A stretch of DNA of 43,206 bases from Planctomycetaceae bacterium (GTDB lineage: Bacteria > Planctomycetota > Planctomycetia > Planctomycetales > Planctomycetaceae). This document shows positions 16,727 to 24,683 of this stretch, in pieces; positions within the stretch are counted from its first letter, which is position 1, and every line of letters starts with the position of its first letter. The stretch spans positions 1 through 43,206 of the forward strand of contig PBMZ01000039.1 in assembly GCA_002722955.1 (NCBI GenBank), read 5' to 3'. The position numbers were made by a program, and so were the translations under genes. The notes under the pieces were generated by a model, which saw nothing but the letters and a program-made list of their open reading frames with translations, was not told the origin of the DNA and did not search any database.

Positions 16727-16858
16727 TCATTCTTCCGGCTCACCAACATCTTCCTCCCAGTCGAATTCGCCGACATCCATGTAAGCACCGCAAAACTGAC
16801 AGATTTGTGTCGTCCCATTCAAATTGCCGGAAAAGATTCGGCTGCGACCACAGGACTC
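16727..16858 (-). other. In-frame zinc-ribbon extension of the DUF2007 gene beyond a UGA
   Basis: Immediately after the TGA that closes the DUF2007 gene, the same frame runs on for 43 sense codons to a second TGA at 16727-16729. The translation begins ESCGRSRIFSGN and contains CQFCGAYMDVGEFDWEED. With a cysteine at the TGA position this is a standard zinc ribbon, CxxC...CxxC, of the kind often found at the end of DUF2007 proteins. No own start codon with a ribosome binding site is present for this segment. It is either lost by a nonsense change (TGT or TGC to TGA), read through, or decoded as selenocysteine. Confidence 0.65.
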
Positions 16859-17161
16859 TCAAGTTCCTTCCACTTCATCAAGGTCCGGAAAGTGGTCAAC
16901 TTTGTCGTTAGCTCGCGCGAGTTCTCTCTGTCGGTGTTCGAAGTGGTCAATCAATTCGAGTGCTTCGTCGACGTCGGATGAACCAACCCAGATGTTGGGC
17001 TTAAAAACTTGGCTGATGACGCCGCCGCCCCAAATGCCGACAGCGGACTCGTCCTCGACCGCCTGAGCTTTGATGTCGTGGCTCGCCAATATGGCGACGA
17101 CTTCGTGAGCCTGCATGTTGCTTGCGGCGGTGTAGATTTTGGTGGGTTCATGCAATTCCAT
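16859..17161 (-). CDS. DUF2007 (putative signal-transducing) domain protein, ends at UGA
   Basis: The 100-residue product starts MELHEPTKIYTAASNMQAHEVVAILASHDIKAQAVED and contains GGVISQVFKPNIWVGSSDVDEALELI, the typical DUF2007 fold (a PII-like ferredoxin fold of unknown ligand). The start at 17161 has AAGG eight bases upstream. The reading ends DEVEGT at a TGA (16859-16861), but the frame continues into a zinc-ribbon tail that would complete the usual planctomycete architecture if that codon were cysteine. It is 233 bp upstream of the PSCyt1 gene on the same strand, so the two might share a transcript. Confidence 0.85.
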   Translation of the reverse strand: MELHEPTKIYTAASNMQAHEVVAILASHDIKAQAVEDESAVGIWGGGVISQVFKPNIWVGSSDVDEALELIDHFEHRQRELARANDKVDHFPDLDEVEGT

Positions 17162-17263
17162 GCGAACACCTTGATCGAAATGGTTGGAAGGACTGCGTGG
17201 ATGGTGTCATACAATCCACTCGACATCAAATATTTCTTGCGTTCGCTGGACATCATTCCGTAG

Positions 17264-17647
17264 GATCGGTAGTTTTTTAATTAGACAGACATCATTTTTA
17301 GTCATTGTCATTGAATGTTTTGTTGGCTGTTTAAATTTATGGGTTGAATACATACACGGAACACTCTGACGACGAATTGACTCCTGCCAAGATTCCCGCC
17401 GGCTTTGCTCTGGAACACGACGTCTAATGCGGCCCGTTGTTCCCTCACCGCCATTTGAAATCGTCCGACGGTCACCTTCGTTTTGAAGCGTGGTGCTTCA
17501 TGATCGGACTTTGTGGGCTCCTCAACTACATATCGTGCGTTGAACTTGGTTCTTGATTCGTCGACTTCCAACTGGTCAGAAGTTGGAGCTGCGTGCTCTT
17601 GGTTTGCGTCAGACGAGTGATCTGTATCTGCGTTCGAAGGGTTTTTT
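17264..17647. other. Intergenic spacer between divergent DUF2007 and ABC exporter genes
   Basis: About 384 bases, AT-rich around 17265-17350. A minus-strand open frame of 131 codons (17308-17703) has a signal-like start, but it overlaps the ABC gene's start antisense and shows no family pattern, so I did not call it. GAAGGG six bases before the ATG at 17648 is a clear ribosome binding site for the exporter. Promoters for both flanking genes should lie here; I cannot place them with confidence. Confidence 0.5.
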
Positions 17648-18391
17648 ATGAGCGACAACGCAAATAACAACGAGAAAATGATTGAGGCCATCGGCCTTAG
17701 CAAATTCTACGGTCCGTTCGCAGCCGCTCGCGGTGTGACTTTTGAAGTTCCCAAAGGCCAAGTCTGTGCGTTTCTTGGACCGAACGGTGCCGGTAAGTCG
17801 ACCACGATGAAAATGTTGACGGGTTATTTGGCACCGACCGAGGGTGAAGCCAAAATCGGCGGCTTCAACTCGCATTCTCAGCGGCTGGATGCCAGCGCCA
17901 TGGTTGGCTATTTGCCAGAAAACGGACCGCTGTACGACGAAATGACGCCGAAGGGCTTGATTCGTTTCATGGCCGAAGCCCGCGGCTTGCGAGGCTCCGC
18001 GATGAGAGATCGGACCAATTACGTTGCCGAAACGTGCTCGCTGGGGTCGGTTTGGAGTAAGCCGATCAGCAAACTTTCTCGAGGTTTCCGACAGCGAGTC
18101 GGCATGGCTCAGGCCTTGTTGCATGATCCACAGGTCTTGATCTTGGACGAACCGACAAGCGGACTGGATCCCAACCAAGTCCACGGCGTTCGCGAAATGA
18201 TCACGAACCTGGGAAAGACGAAGACGATTCTCTTGTCGACGCACATTCTGGCAGAAGTGGAAGCTGTTTGCAGTCGGGTCCTGCTGATCAGCAACGGCCG
18301 ATTGGTGTTTGATGGCTCCATTGACGAAATGAAGGCCGATGGCAAAGGGATGGAAGAGAAGTTCCGCGAGTTGACCACTGCCGAAGTTTGA
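17648..18391 (+). CDS. ABC transporter ATP-binding protein, GldA-like
   Basis: The 247-residue ATPase has Walker A GPNGAGKST (about residues 44-52), a signature region LSRGFRQRVGMAQALL (about 143-158), Walker B VLILDEPTSGLDP, and the switch His in LLSTHILAEVEAVCSR. The divergent signature (LSRGF in place of LSGGQ) is usual for ABC-2 exporters of the gliding or NosF type. It acts at the inner face of the membrane with the permease encoded 66 bp downstream. The start at ATG 17648 has GAAGGG at good spacing. Together with the GldF-GldG fusion and the DUF4340 protein it forms the ABC module that is widespread in planctomycetes and bacteroidetes. The exported substrate is unknown, and gliding itself is not implied. 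Confidence 0.92.
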   Translation: MSDNANNNEKMIEAIGLSKFYGPFAAARGVTFEVPKGQVCAFLGPNGAGKSTTMKMLTGYLAPTEGEAKIGGFNSHSQRLDASAMVGYLPENGPLYDEMTPKGLIRFMAEARGLRGSAMRDRTNYVAETCSLGSVWSKPISKLSRGFRQRVGMAQALLHDPQVLILDEPTSGLDPNQVHGVREMITNLGKTKTILLSTHILAEVEAVCSRVLLISNGRLVFDGSIDEMKADGKGMEEKFRELTTAEV

Positions 18392-18457
18392 TCGTTTGAA
18401 GTTCAACGTCTCTACAGTGTTGTAGTTTCTTGAGTGATTGATTGAGGGTGCTGCGAA

Positions 18458-21130
18458 ATGCGAAGCCACGTAATCTTGGCCGTTTGGAAGCGAAATACAT
18501 TTAGCTATTTCTCCGGCGTTATCGGGTATTTGTTCATAGTTGCCTTTTGCTTTGCTGGCGCGTTCGAGGCGTTTAACTCGACGTTTTTCGCCAACAACCA
18601 AGCCAACTTGGATCAACTGACAGCGTTCTACCCAAAGCTGCTGTTGTTCATTATCCCCGCGATCACGATGACCGTTTGGGCGGAAGAGCGGAAGCTTGGC
18701 ACGGACGAGTTGCTGTTTACGTTGCCGGCGTCTGACTTGGAAATCTTGCTGGGCAAGTACTTCTCGGCATTGACCGTTTATACGATCGCCCTGTTTTTCT
18801 CGGTCACGCTCTTCATGTGTGCCTTACAAGTCTTCTCGGACCCTGATATCGGAATGCTACTGGCAACGATGTTTGGCTACTTTCTGGCAGGCGCGTCGCT
18901 TTTGAGTGCGGGCATGTTCGCTTCCGTCTTGACTCGAAGCACAACGGTTTCGTTTGTGCTGGGCGTCGGAATGTGCTGCATCCCTGTCTTCATCGGATTG
19001 GCTGCACCGAATAGCGATTTCGTTCAAGACCTCAGTCTGAACCAACAAATGCAAGACTTCGGAATGGGTGTCGTTCCGCTGAGCGGGATTCTGTACTTTG
19101 TTTCACTGACGGTGTTCTTCCTGTACTTGAACTTGGTCTGCATCAGCAAACGCCACTGGAGTACAGGTCGGCAAGATTCGAACCTCGGCGTTCAATATGC
19201 CATCCGCACCGTCTGCTTAGCCGCTTTCCTGATTAGCGTGAACGTGATCGTCGGCAAGGGCAGCGAGGTCAAGAGTCTCCGCATCGACATGACGGCCGAG
19301 AACGTCTACTCACTGAGCGAAACCACAGAAAGCTTAATCGGCAAGATCGACTCGGATAACCCAGTCACGATCGAGGCGTACCTCAGTCCGCAAGTGCCTC
19401 GTGAATACGTGGCGGCACGACAACGGCTGGTCGGATTGCTGCGGCAGTACGATCAAATCGGTGGTTCGAGCGTTGAGGTCCGCTTCGTTTCCGTTGAACC
19501 GTTTAGTCAAGAAGCGGAAGAGGCCGAACTGGCCGGGATCGCGAAGAACTCGGTGCAGAGTGAGCGTGGCGGTCGTTTTTCTCAAGAGAATATTTATCTT
19601 GGAGCTGTCATTAGCAGCCCGTTTGACGAAGTTGTGATTCCGTTCTTCGATTTGGGCTTCTCGCTAGAGTACGAATTGACTCGTTCCGTCCACACGGTTT
19701 CTCGCGAGAAACGGAAGAAGATCGGCATTCTGCAAACCGACGCCAAGCTCAACGGTGGATTCAATGCAACCACATTCTCGAGCACGCCCGAATGGCAGAT
19801 TGTCAACGAATTAAGAAAGCAGTACGAAGTTGAGTCAGTCTTCGCTGGTTCCCCAATCGAAGCGGATAAGTTCGATGTTCTCCTGGCCGTGATGCCATCG
19901 TCATTGACCGCCCCCCAAATGAAGAACTTGGTCGATTACGTCAAAGCCGGTCATCCGACTTTGATCTTCGATGACCCGTTGACCTTTTATGACCGCGGTC
20001 AAACTTCTCCCAGCCAACCGAAGCCACGCCAAGGTGGCGGTGGCGGAATGTTCGGTCAAGGCGGTCCTCCACCAGAGAAAAAGGCCAGCGACGGCAAAGC
20101 GACCACTTTGTTGGACGTTTTGGAGATCGGATGGAAGCACGACGAAGTGGTTTGGGACACGACCGGTTTGAAGTTGCACCCGGTGTTCGGCCAGATGATT
20201 CCCCCAGAATTCGTCTTTATTAGCCCCAAGAGTGGTGTGTCGTCCGCGTTTAACTCGAAGAATCCCATCACGAGTGGCTTGCAAGAGATGCTGTTGTTTT
20301 ATTCGGGAACGTTGAGGCCTCAACCTGACAGTGAATTGAAGTTCGACCCGTTGTTGCGAACCGGCATCGAGTCGTCTGGCCTCTTGCCATGGGACCGAGT
20401 TACTCAACCAGGCTTCCCATTCGGCGGCGTTTCGATCAATCCCGATCCATTGCGTGATTTGCCCGATAAAGATGCCCACGTGATCGCGGCTCACATCAAG
20501 TCGACCAAAGAAGACGGCATTAACGCGATTTTTGTCGCCGACGCCGACGGTATCTCGGACCAAGTGTTCTTCATCGTCCAACGAGAAGCCTACGACCTGC
20601 GTCTGGACAATGTGAAGTTCGTCATGAACGCAGTCGACGTTCTCGCTGGCGACGATTCCTATGTCGCCCTGCGAAGTCGGCGGCCATCCAGCCGTACCTT
20701 GACCTATGTCGAGGACCGTACGGCTCGCTTCCGCGACCAACGTCAGAAGGCCGACGATAAAGCCAACGAAGAAGCCGACGACGAGTTGGAAAAAGCTCAA
20801 GAACGTCTGAAGAAGCAAGTCGACGAGATTCGCAACAATGACGCGTTGTCTTCTCAAGAGAAAACTCAGCAGCTGGACCTTGCCCAGAAGAATGAGCAAC
20901 GACGGCTCGACGTTCAAAAGGCCAAGATCGACCAAAAGAAAGCTTCGACGAACGAGAAAAACAAGGCTCGCGAGCAACGTCAGATTCGTGAAGCTGAAGC
21001 TGAGATTCGCTTGTTTGCAGTGACCCTGCCGCCGCTTCCAGCAATCTTGCTTGGAATCATCGTTCTGTTAATGCGATTAAATGCCGAACGACGCGACATC
21101 GAGAAATCACGTCTCGTCGAGGGCAAGTAG
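18458..21130 (+). CDS. GldF-GldG-type fusion: ABC-2 permease plus ABC_transp_aux domain
   Basis: The protein has 890 residues. Residues 1-240 are an ABC-2 permease with about six membrane helices (VIGYLFIVAFCFAGAFEAF; LLLFIIPAITMTVWAEERKLGTDELLFTLPAS, a typical gate region). A seventh helix (AFLISVNVIVG) leads into the GldG-like extracytoplasmic part, with MTAENVYSLSETT, PVTIEAYLSPQVPREY and later KKIGILQTDAKLNGG. A Gly/Pro/Gln-rich stretch (PRQGGGGGMFGQGGPPPE) lies inside the second domain, followed by a long charged coiled-coil (about residues 760-850) and a final membrane helix (LPPLPAILLGIIVLL). In Bacteroidetes the two parts are separate proteins. GAGGG about eleven bases before the ATG supports the start. 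Confidence 0.9.
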   Translation: MRSHVILAVWKRNTFSYFSGVIGYLFIVAFCFAGAFEAFNSTFFANNQANLDQLTAFYPKLLLFIIPAITMTVWAEERKLGTDELLFTLPASDLEILLGKYFSALTVYTIALFFSVTLFMCALQVFSDPDIGMLLATMFGYFLAGASLLSAGMFASVLTRSTTVSFVLGVGMCCIPVFIGLAAPNSDFVQDLSLNQQMQDFGMGVVPLSGILYFVSLTVFFLYLNLVCISKRHWSTGRQDSNLGVQYAIRTVCLAAFLISVNVIVGKGSEVKSLRIDMTAENVYSLSETTESLIGKIDSDNPVTIEAYLSPQVPREYVAARQRLVGLLRQYDQIGGSSVEVRFVSVEPFSQEAEEAELAGIAKNSVQSERGGRFSQENIYLGAVISSPFDEVVIPFFDLGFSLEYELTRSVHTVSREKRKKIGILQTDAKLNGGFNATTFSSTPEWQIVNELRKQYEVESVFAGSPIEADKFDVLLAVMPSSLTAPQMKNLVDYVKAGHPTLIFDDPLTFYDRGQTSPSQPKPRQGGGGGMFGQGGPPPEKKASDGKATTLLDVLEIGWKHDEVVWDTTGLKLHPVFGQMIPPEFVFISPKSGVSSAFNSKNPITSGLQEMLLFYSGTLRPQPDSELKFDPLLRTGIESSGLLPWDRVTQPGFPFGGVSINPDPLRDLPDKDAHVIAAHIKSTKEDGINAIFVADADGISDQVFFIVQREAYDLRLDNVKFVMNAVDVLAGDDSYVALRSRRPSSRTLTYVEDRTARFRDQRQKADDKANEEADDELEKAQERLKKQVDEIRNNDALSSQEKTQQLDLAQKNEQRRLDVQKAKIDQKKASTNEKNKAREQRQIREAEAEIRLFAVTLPPLPAILLGIIVLLMRLNAERRDIEKSRLVEGK

Positions 21131-21151
21131 TAGATTCGATAGTCACCCGAT

Positions 21152-21174
21152 GTGTGAGCGAGCGACGCTCACAC
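21152..21174. repeat. 9-bp hairpin GTGTGAGCG/CGCTCACAC between exporter genes
   Basis: Perfect 9-bp arms surround the loop AGCGA. It lies in the 80-bp gap between the GldF-GldG fusion and the DUF4340 gene. Its TGTGAG core resembles the palindrome at 34790-34810, which suggests a dispersed short repeat rather than a terminator inside this operon. Confidence 0.7.
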
Positions 21175-21210
21175 GGACTTCAAATAAGAAATTAGAAGCG
21201 AGTACCAACA

Positions 21211-23241
21211 ATGGATCACTCAAAGCAAACTTTGACATTCGTTGTCGTCGCTGCCGTCTCAGTTGGGTTGGCAGCCCTCACGCACATTTCGACTCAACCG
21301 CCCCAGATCGACGGATTCCAATCTGTCGGCGAGGCTTTCTACCCAGACTTCACCGATCCAACGAAGGCCCAGGCCATTCGCTTGGTGAACTACAACGAAG
21401 ACACCGCCAGTCTGGACCAATTCAGCGTCGAGTTCAAAGACGGTCTGTGGCGAATTCCCTCGCACCACAACTATCCCGCCGATGGTGAGGACCGCTTAAA
21501 AAACACCGCCACCAGCATCATCGAGATCGAGCGAGGACGCGTTAAGAGCCGCCGCAAGCAAGATCACGAGCGGCTGGGTGTGATCGATCCGCTGGACGAA
21601 GACCAAACGACGCTCAAGGGACGCGGTCAACGGCTCACGTTGTTTGCCGAAGGCGACACGATCTTGGCGGACTTCATTATTGGCAAGAAAGTCGCTGATA
21701 AAACGGACGAGTACTACGTTCGCCGTCAGGACGAGAAGACCACTTACCATGTGAAGTTAAACATCGATTTCTCGACGAAGTTTGGTGACTGGATCGAGAC
21801 CGATCTCTTGAAGCTCGATCGCGACGACCTCGTGTCAGTCGATATCAAGGTCCCGCAAGTCACGCCCGATGGTGGATTCATCGCCGGTGAAGATGGCAAT
21901 GTCGCTAACAAAGAAGACAACGCGTTATCTCGCAAGACGAGCACTGACGACTGGCTGCTAACGGGATTGAAGGAAGAAGACGAAGAACTCGCCGACGACA
22001 AGATCCGCGAAATGGTCGGCGCACTGGACGACCTGAAAATCGTCGGAATCCGCAATCGCTTAATCCAAGGCCACCAAGTCTTGACGGGTGATTTGCAGAT
22101 CGAGTTGCCCGAAGCCCTGCGAAAGAACCAATTGCTGGCGCGAGCCGTGATCGATCAGCAGCAGCGAATGCTTCAGAGCAACGGTTTCCTGTTGTACGAA
22201 GACCGCAGTGGCAAACGAAATCTGCTCTCCCGCGAAGGTAACCTCGCCGCCGCAACGAATGAAGGTGTTGTCTATCACCTGCACTTCGGCAACATTTTCA
22301 GCGGTAGCCTGGAAGAAATCGAAATCGGTCTCGAGGAAGAAGAGCCCGAAGAGAAAGAAGGCGAAGACGCGGAAGAAAAGAAGGAACAAGGGGCTGAAGA
22401 AGCAAAAGTGGAAGCCCCCGCAGAGCCAGCGGCTGACGACGGAGACAAGCAAGAAAGCCGCTACTTGTTCGTTCGTGCCGAATTCGACGCCAGTTACCTA
22501 GGCGACGCGCCTGTTGAACCAGTGAAGCCAGAAAAGCCCGCTGAAGAGAAGACGGAAAAGCCAACTGAAGAGAAGGCTGAAGAAAAGACAGAGGAGAAAG
22601 CAGAAGAACCGAAAGGCGAGGGAGAAGAAGCCAAACCCGCTACTGACGCCCAAGAAACTGAAAAGAAAGAGGGCGAAGAAGAAAAGGCCGACGAAGCCAA
22701 ACCTGAGGAAGCCAAACCTGAGGAAGAAAAACCTGAAATCGATGCACAGGCTCTTTATGAAGCGGCACTCAAATCGTACGAAGCGGCAAAAGCCAAATAC
22801 GAGACCGACGTGAAGGAGCACGAAAAGAAAATCGAGGACGGCAAGAAACTTGTCGAAGAATTGAACGACCGCTTCTCCAACTGGTACTACGTGATCTCGG
22901 CCGAAAGCTTCGAGAAGCTGCGACTTGCCCGCGCCGACTTGGTCAAGGCCAAGGAAAAACCCGCAGAAGATCCCGCAGACCCCGCTCCAGAAGCTCCCAG
23001 CGAGGAAACGAAACCAGAAGAGAAGCCCGCAGAGGAAACACCTGCCGAAGAAAAGCCTTCGGAAGAGAAGCCCGCGGATGAAAAGGCCAAGGACGAGAAG
23101 CCAGCAGACGCCAAACCTGAAGACGCAAAGCCGGCCGATCCCAAACCGGGCGCTGATGACAAGAAGCCCGAAGAGGCCAAGCCAGAAGCTCCAGCGAAAG
23201 AAGAGAAGGCCGCTGAAGAGAAGGCGGCAACTCCAAAATAG
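21211..23241 (+). CDS. DUF4340 protein with long Glu/Lys/Pro-rich low-complexity segments
   Basis: The protein has 676 residues. An N-terminal membrane anchor (TLTFVVVAAVSVGLAALTHI) precedes a DUF4340 region: LVNYNEDTASLDQFSVEFKDGLWRIPSH, TSIIEIERGRVKSRRKQDHERLGVIDP and TYHVKLNIDFSTKFGDWIETDLLKLD. From about residue 370 the sequence is broken by acidic/basic repeats (EEKTEKPTEEKAEEKTEEK and similar) that separate the short fold elements HFGNIFSG, RYLFVRAEFD and FSNWYYVISAESFEKLRL. A second low-complexity tail (about 590-676) ends the protein. DUF4340 proteins accompany GldG-type exporters, as here. The low-complexity segments are probably disordered, periplasm-side linkers. The ribosome binding site is weak. 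Confidence 0.85.
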   Translation: MDHSKQTLTFVVVAAVSVGLAALTHISTQPPQIDGFQSVGEAFYPDFTDPTKAQAIRLVNYNEDTASLDQFSVEFKDGLWRIPSHHNYPADGEDRLKNTATSIIEIERGRVKSRRKQDHERLGVIDPLDEDQTTLKGRGQRLTLFAEGDTILADFIIGKKVADKTDEYYVRRQDEKTTYHVKLNIDFSTKFGDWIETDLLKLDRDDLVSVDIKVPQVTPDGGFIAGEDGNVANKEDNALSRKTSTDDWLLTGLKEEDEELADDKIREMVGALDDLKIVGIRNRLIQGHQVLTGDLQIELPEALRKNQLLARAVIDQQQRMLQSNGFLLYEDRSGKRNLLSREGNLAAATNEGVVYHLHFGNIFSGSLEEIEIGLEEEEPEEKEGEDAEEKKEQGAEEAKVEAPAEPAADDGDKQESRYLFVRAEFDASYLGDAPVEPVKPEKPAEEKTEKPTEEKAEEKTEEKAEEPKGEGEEAKPATDAQETEKKEGEEEKADEAKPEEAKPEEEKPEIDAQALYEAALKSYEAAKAKYETDVKEHEKKIEDGKKLVEELNDRFSNWYYVISAESFEKLRLARADLVKAKEKPAEDPADPAPEAPSEETKPEEKPAEETPAEEKPSEEKPADEKAKDEKPADAKPEDAKPADPKPGADDKKPEEAKPEAPAKEEKAAEEKAATPK

Positions 23242-23247
23242 CCGCAA

Positions 23248-23292
23248 GCATAAAGCTAGGCCTCGTTAACTTGACGAGACCTAGCTCTATGC
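23248..23292. terminator. Long imperfect hairpin after the exporter operon
   Basis: Arms 23248-23266 and 23274-23292 pair over 19 positions with two mismatches (GCATA-A-AGCTAGG-C-CTCGT with ACGAG-A-CCTAGCT-C-TATGC). It starts six bases after the DUF4340 stop codon, so it is a likely end structure for the exporter transcript; no T-run follows. Confidence 0.65.
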
Positions 23293-23314
23293 CCCATCCA
23301 TCGAAGGCGATGCC

Positions 23315-24196
23315 TTGAAAGCATATCTGCAACTCGTCCGCTTGCCCGCCGTATTTACGGCCATGGCGGATATCTTTCTGGGCTTCCTGCTGACTCACGA
23401 TTCGCTTGATCCGTCGCTGCATTTCGGTTTGTTGCTGGTTACGTCCGTCTGTCTCTACATGTCAGGGATGGTCTTTAACGACGTCTTCGATCGAGGTATC
23501 GACGCCGAAGAGCGTCCCGAGCGGCCAATTCCGTCCGGTCGAGTATCAGTCCGGCAAGCTGCTACCTTCGGAGGCATGTTGATGCTGGCAGCCGTGGGAG
23601 CCGCTAACGTTGTTGGCATCAGCAGCGTTGTTGTCGCCGTTGCTTTGATCGCTTGCATTCTGGCCTATGACGGCGTCTTGAAACGAACACCGCTAGGACC
23701 GATCGCTATGGGAGGCTGTCGATTCCTGAATGTCATGCTTGGTGCCAGCGCCGTCGACTCGTTATCGGCTCACTGGGCAATGCCCCAACTTCATGTGGCG
23801 GCCGCCTTAGGAGTCTATGTCGTTGGCGTCACTTGGTTTGCACGCGATGAGGCCAAAGAAAGTAACCGCACACAACTGCTATTGGCGGCAACTGTAATCA
23901 ATCTAGGACTCGCGGGACTCTTGGCCTTCTTCCTGAATGCACCGGGCCAAGCAGGCAACTTGCCAATGATCATGCTGGCCGTTGTCACGTTTACGACGAA
24001 TGGCCGGTTGGCGGCTGCGATGAGAAATCCGTCACCGCAAACCGTGCAGATGGCGATCAAGGCCTCCATTCTATCGCTGGTGATGTTGGACGCGACCGTC
24101 GTGCTCTTTCAGACGGGCGACACCACGCTAGCGATTGCCACCGTTGCGTTATTAGCACCGGCCACATTAATCGGCAGATTTATCTCGATCACCTAG
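23315..24196 (+). CDS. UbiA-family prenyltransferase (EboC-like)
   Basis: The 293-residue integral membrane protein has about nine hydrophobic helices. The first aspartate-rich motif is NDVFDRGIDAEERPERPIPSGRVS (Mg-diphosphate binding). The second region reads YDGVLKRTPLGPIAMGGCRFLNVMLGAS, the pattern of the UbiA subgroup that includes EboC and related planctomycete or cyanobacterial enzymes. The family moves prenyl groups from isoprenyl diphosphates to aromatic or other acceptors at the membrane; the acceptor here cannot be told. The start is the TTG at 23315, with GAAGG nine bases upstream and the hydrophobic motif close behind; no in-frame ATG fits. It is separated from the exporter genes by a hairpin, so it is probably a separate unit. 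Confidence 0.85.
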   Translation: MKAYLQLVRLPAVFTAMADIFLGFLLTHDSLDPSLHFGLLLVTSVCLYMSGMVFNDVFDRGIDAEERPERPIPSGRVSVRQAATFGGMLMLAAVGAANVVGISSVVVAVALIACILAYDGVLKRTPLGPIAMGGCRFLNVMLGASAVDSLSAHWAMPQLHVAAALGVYVVGVTWFARDEAKESNRTQLLLAATVINLGLAGLLAFFLNAPGQAGNLPMIMLAVVTFTTNGRLAAAMRNPSPQTVQMAIKASILSLVMLDATVVLFQTGDTTLAIATVALLAPATLIGRFISIT

Positions 24197-24683
24197 ATAC
24201 TGTGTCGGGTCGCCGAATGGCAATATGGACGCGATTTGAAATCAGCAAATCCGCTCGAAGTGACTGTGATTCTTCGACTTCGAGGCCCAGGAATGGGGAT
24301 TTCCGGCAGCAGGCTCAGTGGCCAGTTTTACCACATATAACGATTTTTTCGTTGACGGATTGTCAAGACAAGAGTTAGCATTAACGGGATCTTAAGGAAT
24401 AGCGATCCTGGGCCAATTTTATCGAGCGGATTCCTTTGGCCGTCGAAACCTTTCTTCGGTCGACTGTTGTTTTTTCTCACATAATCCTTTTACACCAGTG
24501 CCATTTTATCTCGCGCACGATTCACGTGTTCCTTAAGGCCATTGTTTGGCTCTCGCCACCGAGAATCACTCTCGACGTCGAAAGTCAAACAATCATACTT
24601 GGCGTGAGCGGTTCAGGTTTCGACCGAACTACAAAATTGGCATTCTGTGAACTGTCCTCGATTCGAACAAGGAGCCTAGAACA
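24197..24683. other. 487-bp spacer upstream of the DUF1559 gene
   Basis: I see no coding frame of weight here. It holds an 8-bp inverted repeat (CTCGAAGT at 24254-24261 and ACTTCGAG at 24277-24284, 15-base loop), an AT-rich stretch from about 24329 to 24350, and a possible promoter at 24352-24381. The transcript of the following gene would then have a leader of nearly 300 bases, long enough for regulatory structure, though I recognise none. Confidence 0.55.
24352..24381 (+). promoter_or_regulatory. Possible sigma-70-type promoter
   Basis: TTGACG (24352-24357) and TAGCAT (24376-24381) are spaced by 18 bases, downstream of an AT-rich stretch. It would drive the DUF1559 gene. The -10 match is weak and planctomycete promoters are poorly defined. 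Confidence 0.28.

Noticed and set aside
16627..16818. N-terminal extension of the PSCyt1 protein from an ATG at 16818
   Set aside because: The extension overlaps the in-frame zinc-ribbon tail of the DUF2007 gene in another frame and would bury the signal peptide that starts at 16626.
16835..16858. SECIS-like element after the UGA in the DUF2007 gene
   Set aside because: A GGUC loop on a small bulged stem is present, but it is too close to the UGA and too short to call; it is kept only as a point within the finding.
17308..17703. Minus-strand frame of 131 codons with a signal-like N-terminus
   Set aside because: It overlaps the start of the ABC ATPase gene antisense, has no ribosome binding site I can support, and shows no family pattern; the ABC gene has a clear GAAGGG and conserved motifs.
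19901..20977. Minus-strand frame of 358 codons within the GldF-GldG fusion gene
   Set aside because: It is antisense to a well-supported protein with continuous family motifs and has no motif of its own.
22498..23247. Long minus-strand frame rich in Phe, Leu and Gly opposite the DUF4340 gene
   Set aside because: It is the antisense reading of Glu/Lys/Pro-rich codons; the hydrophobic pattern is a compositional artefact.
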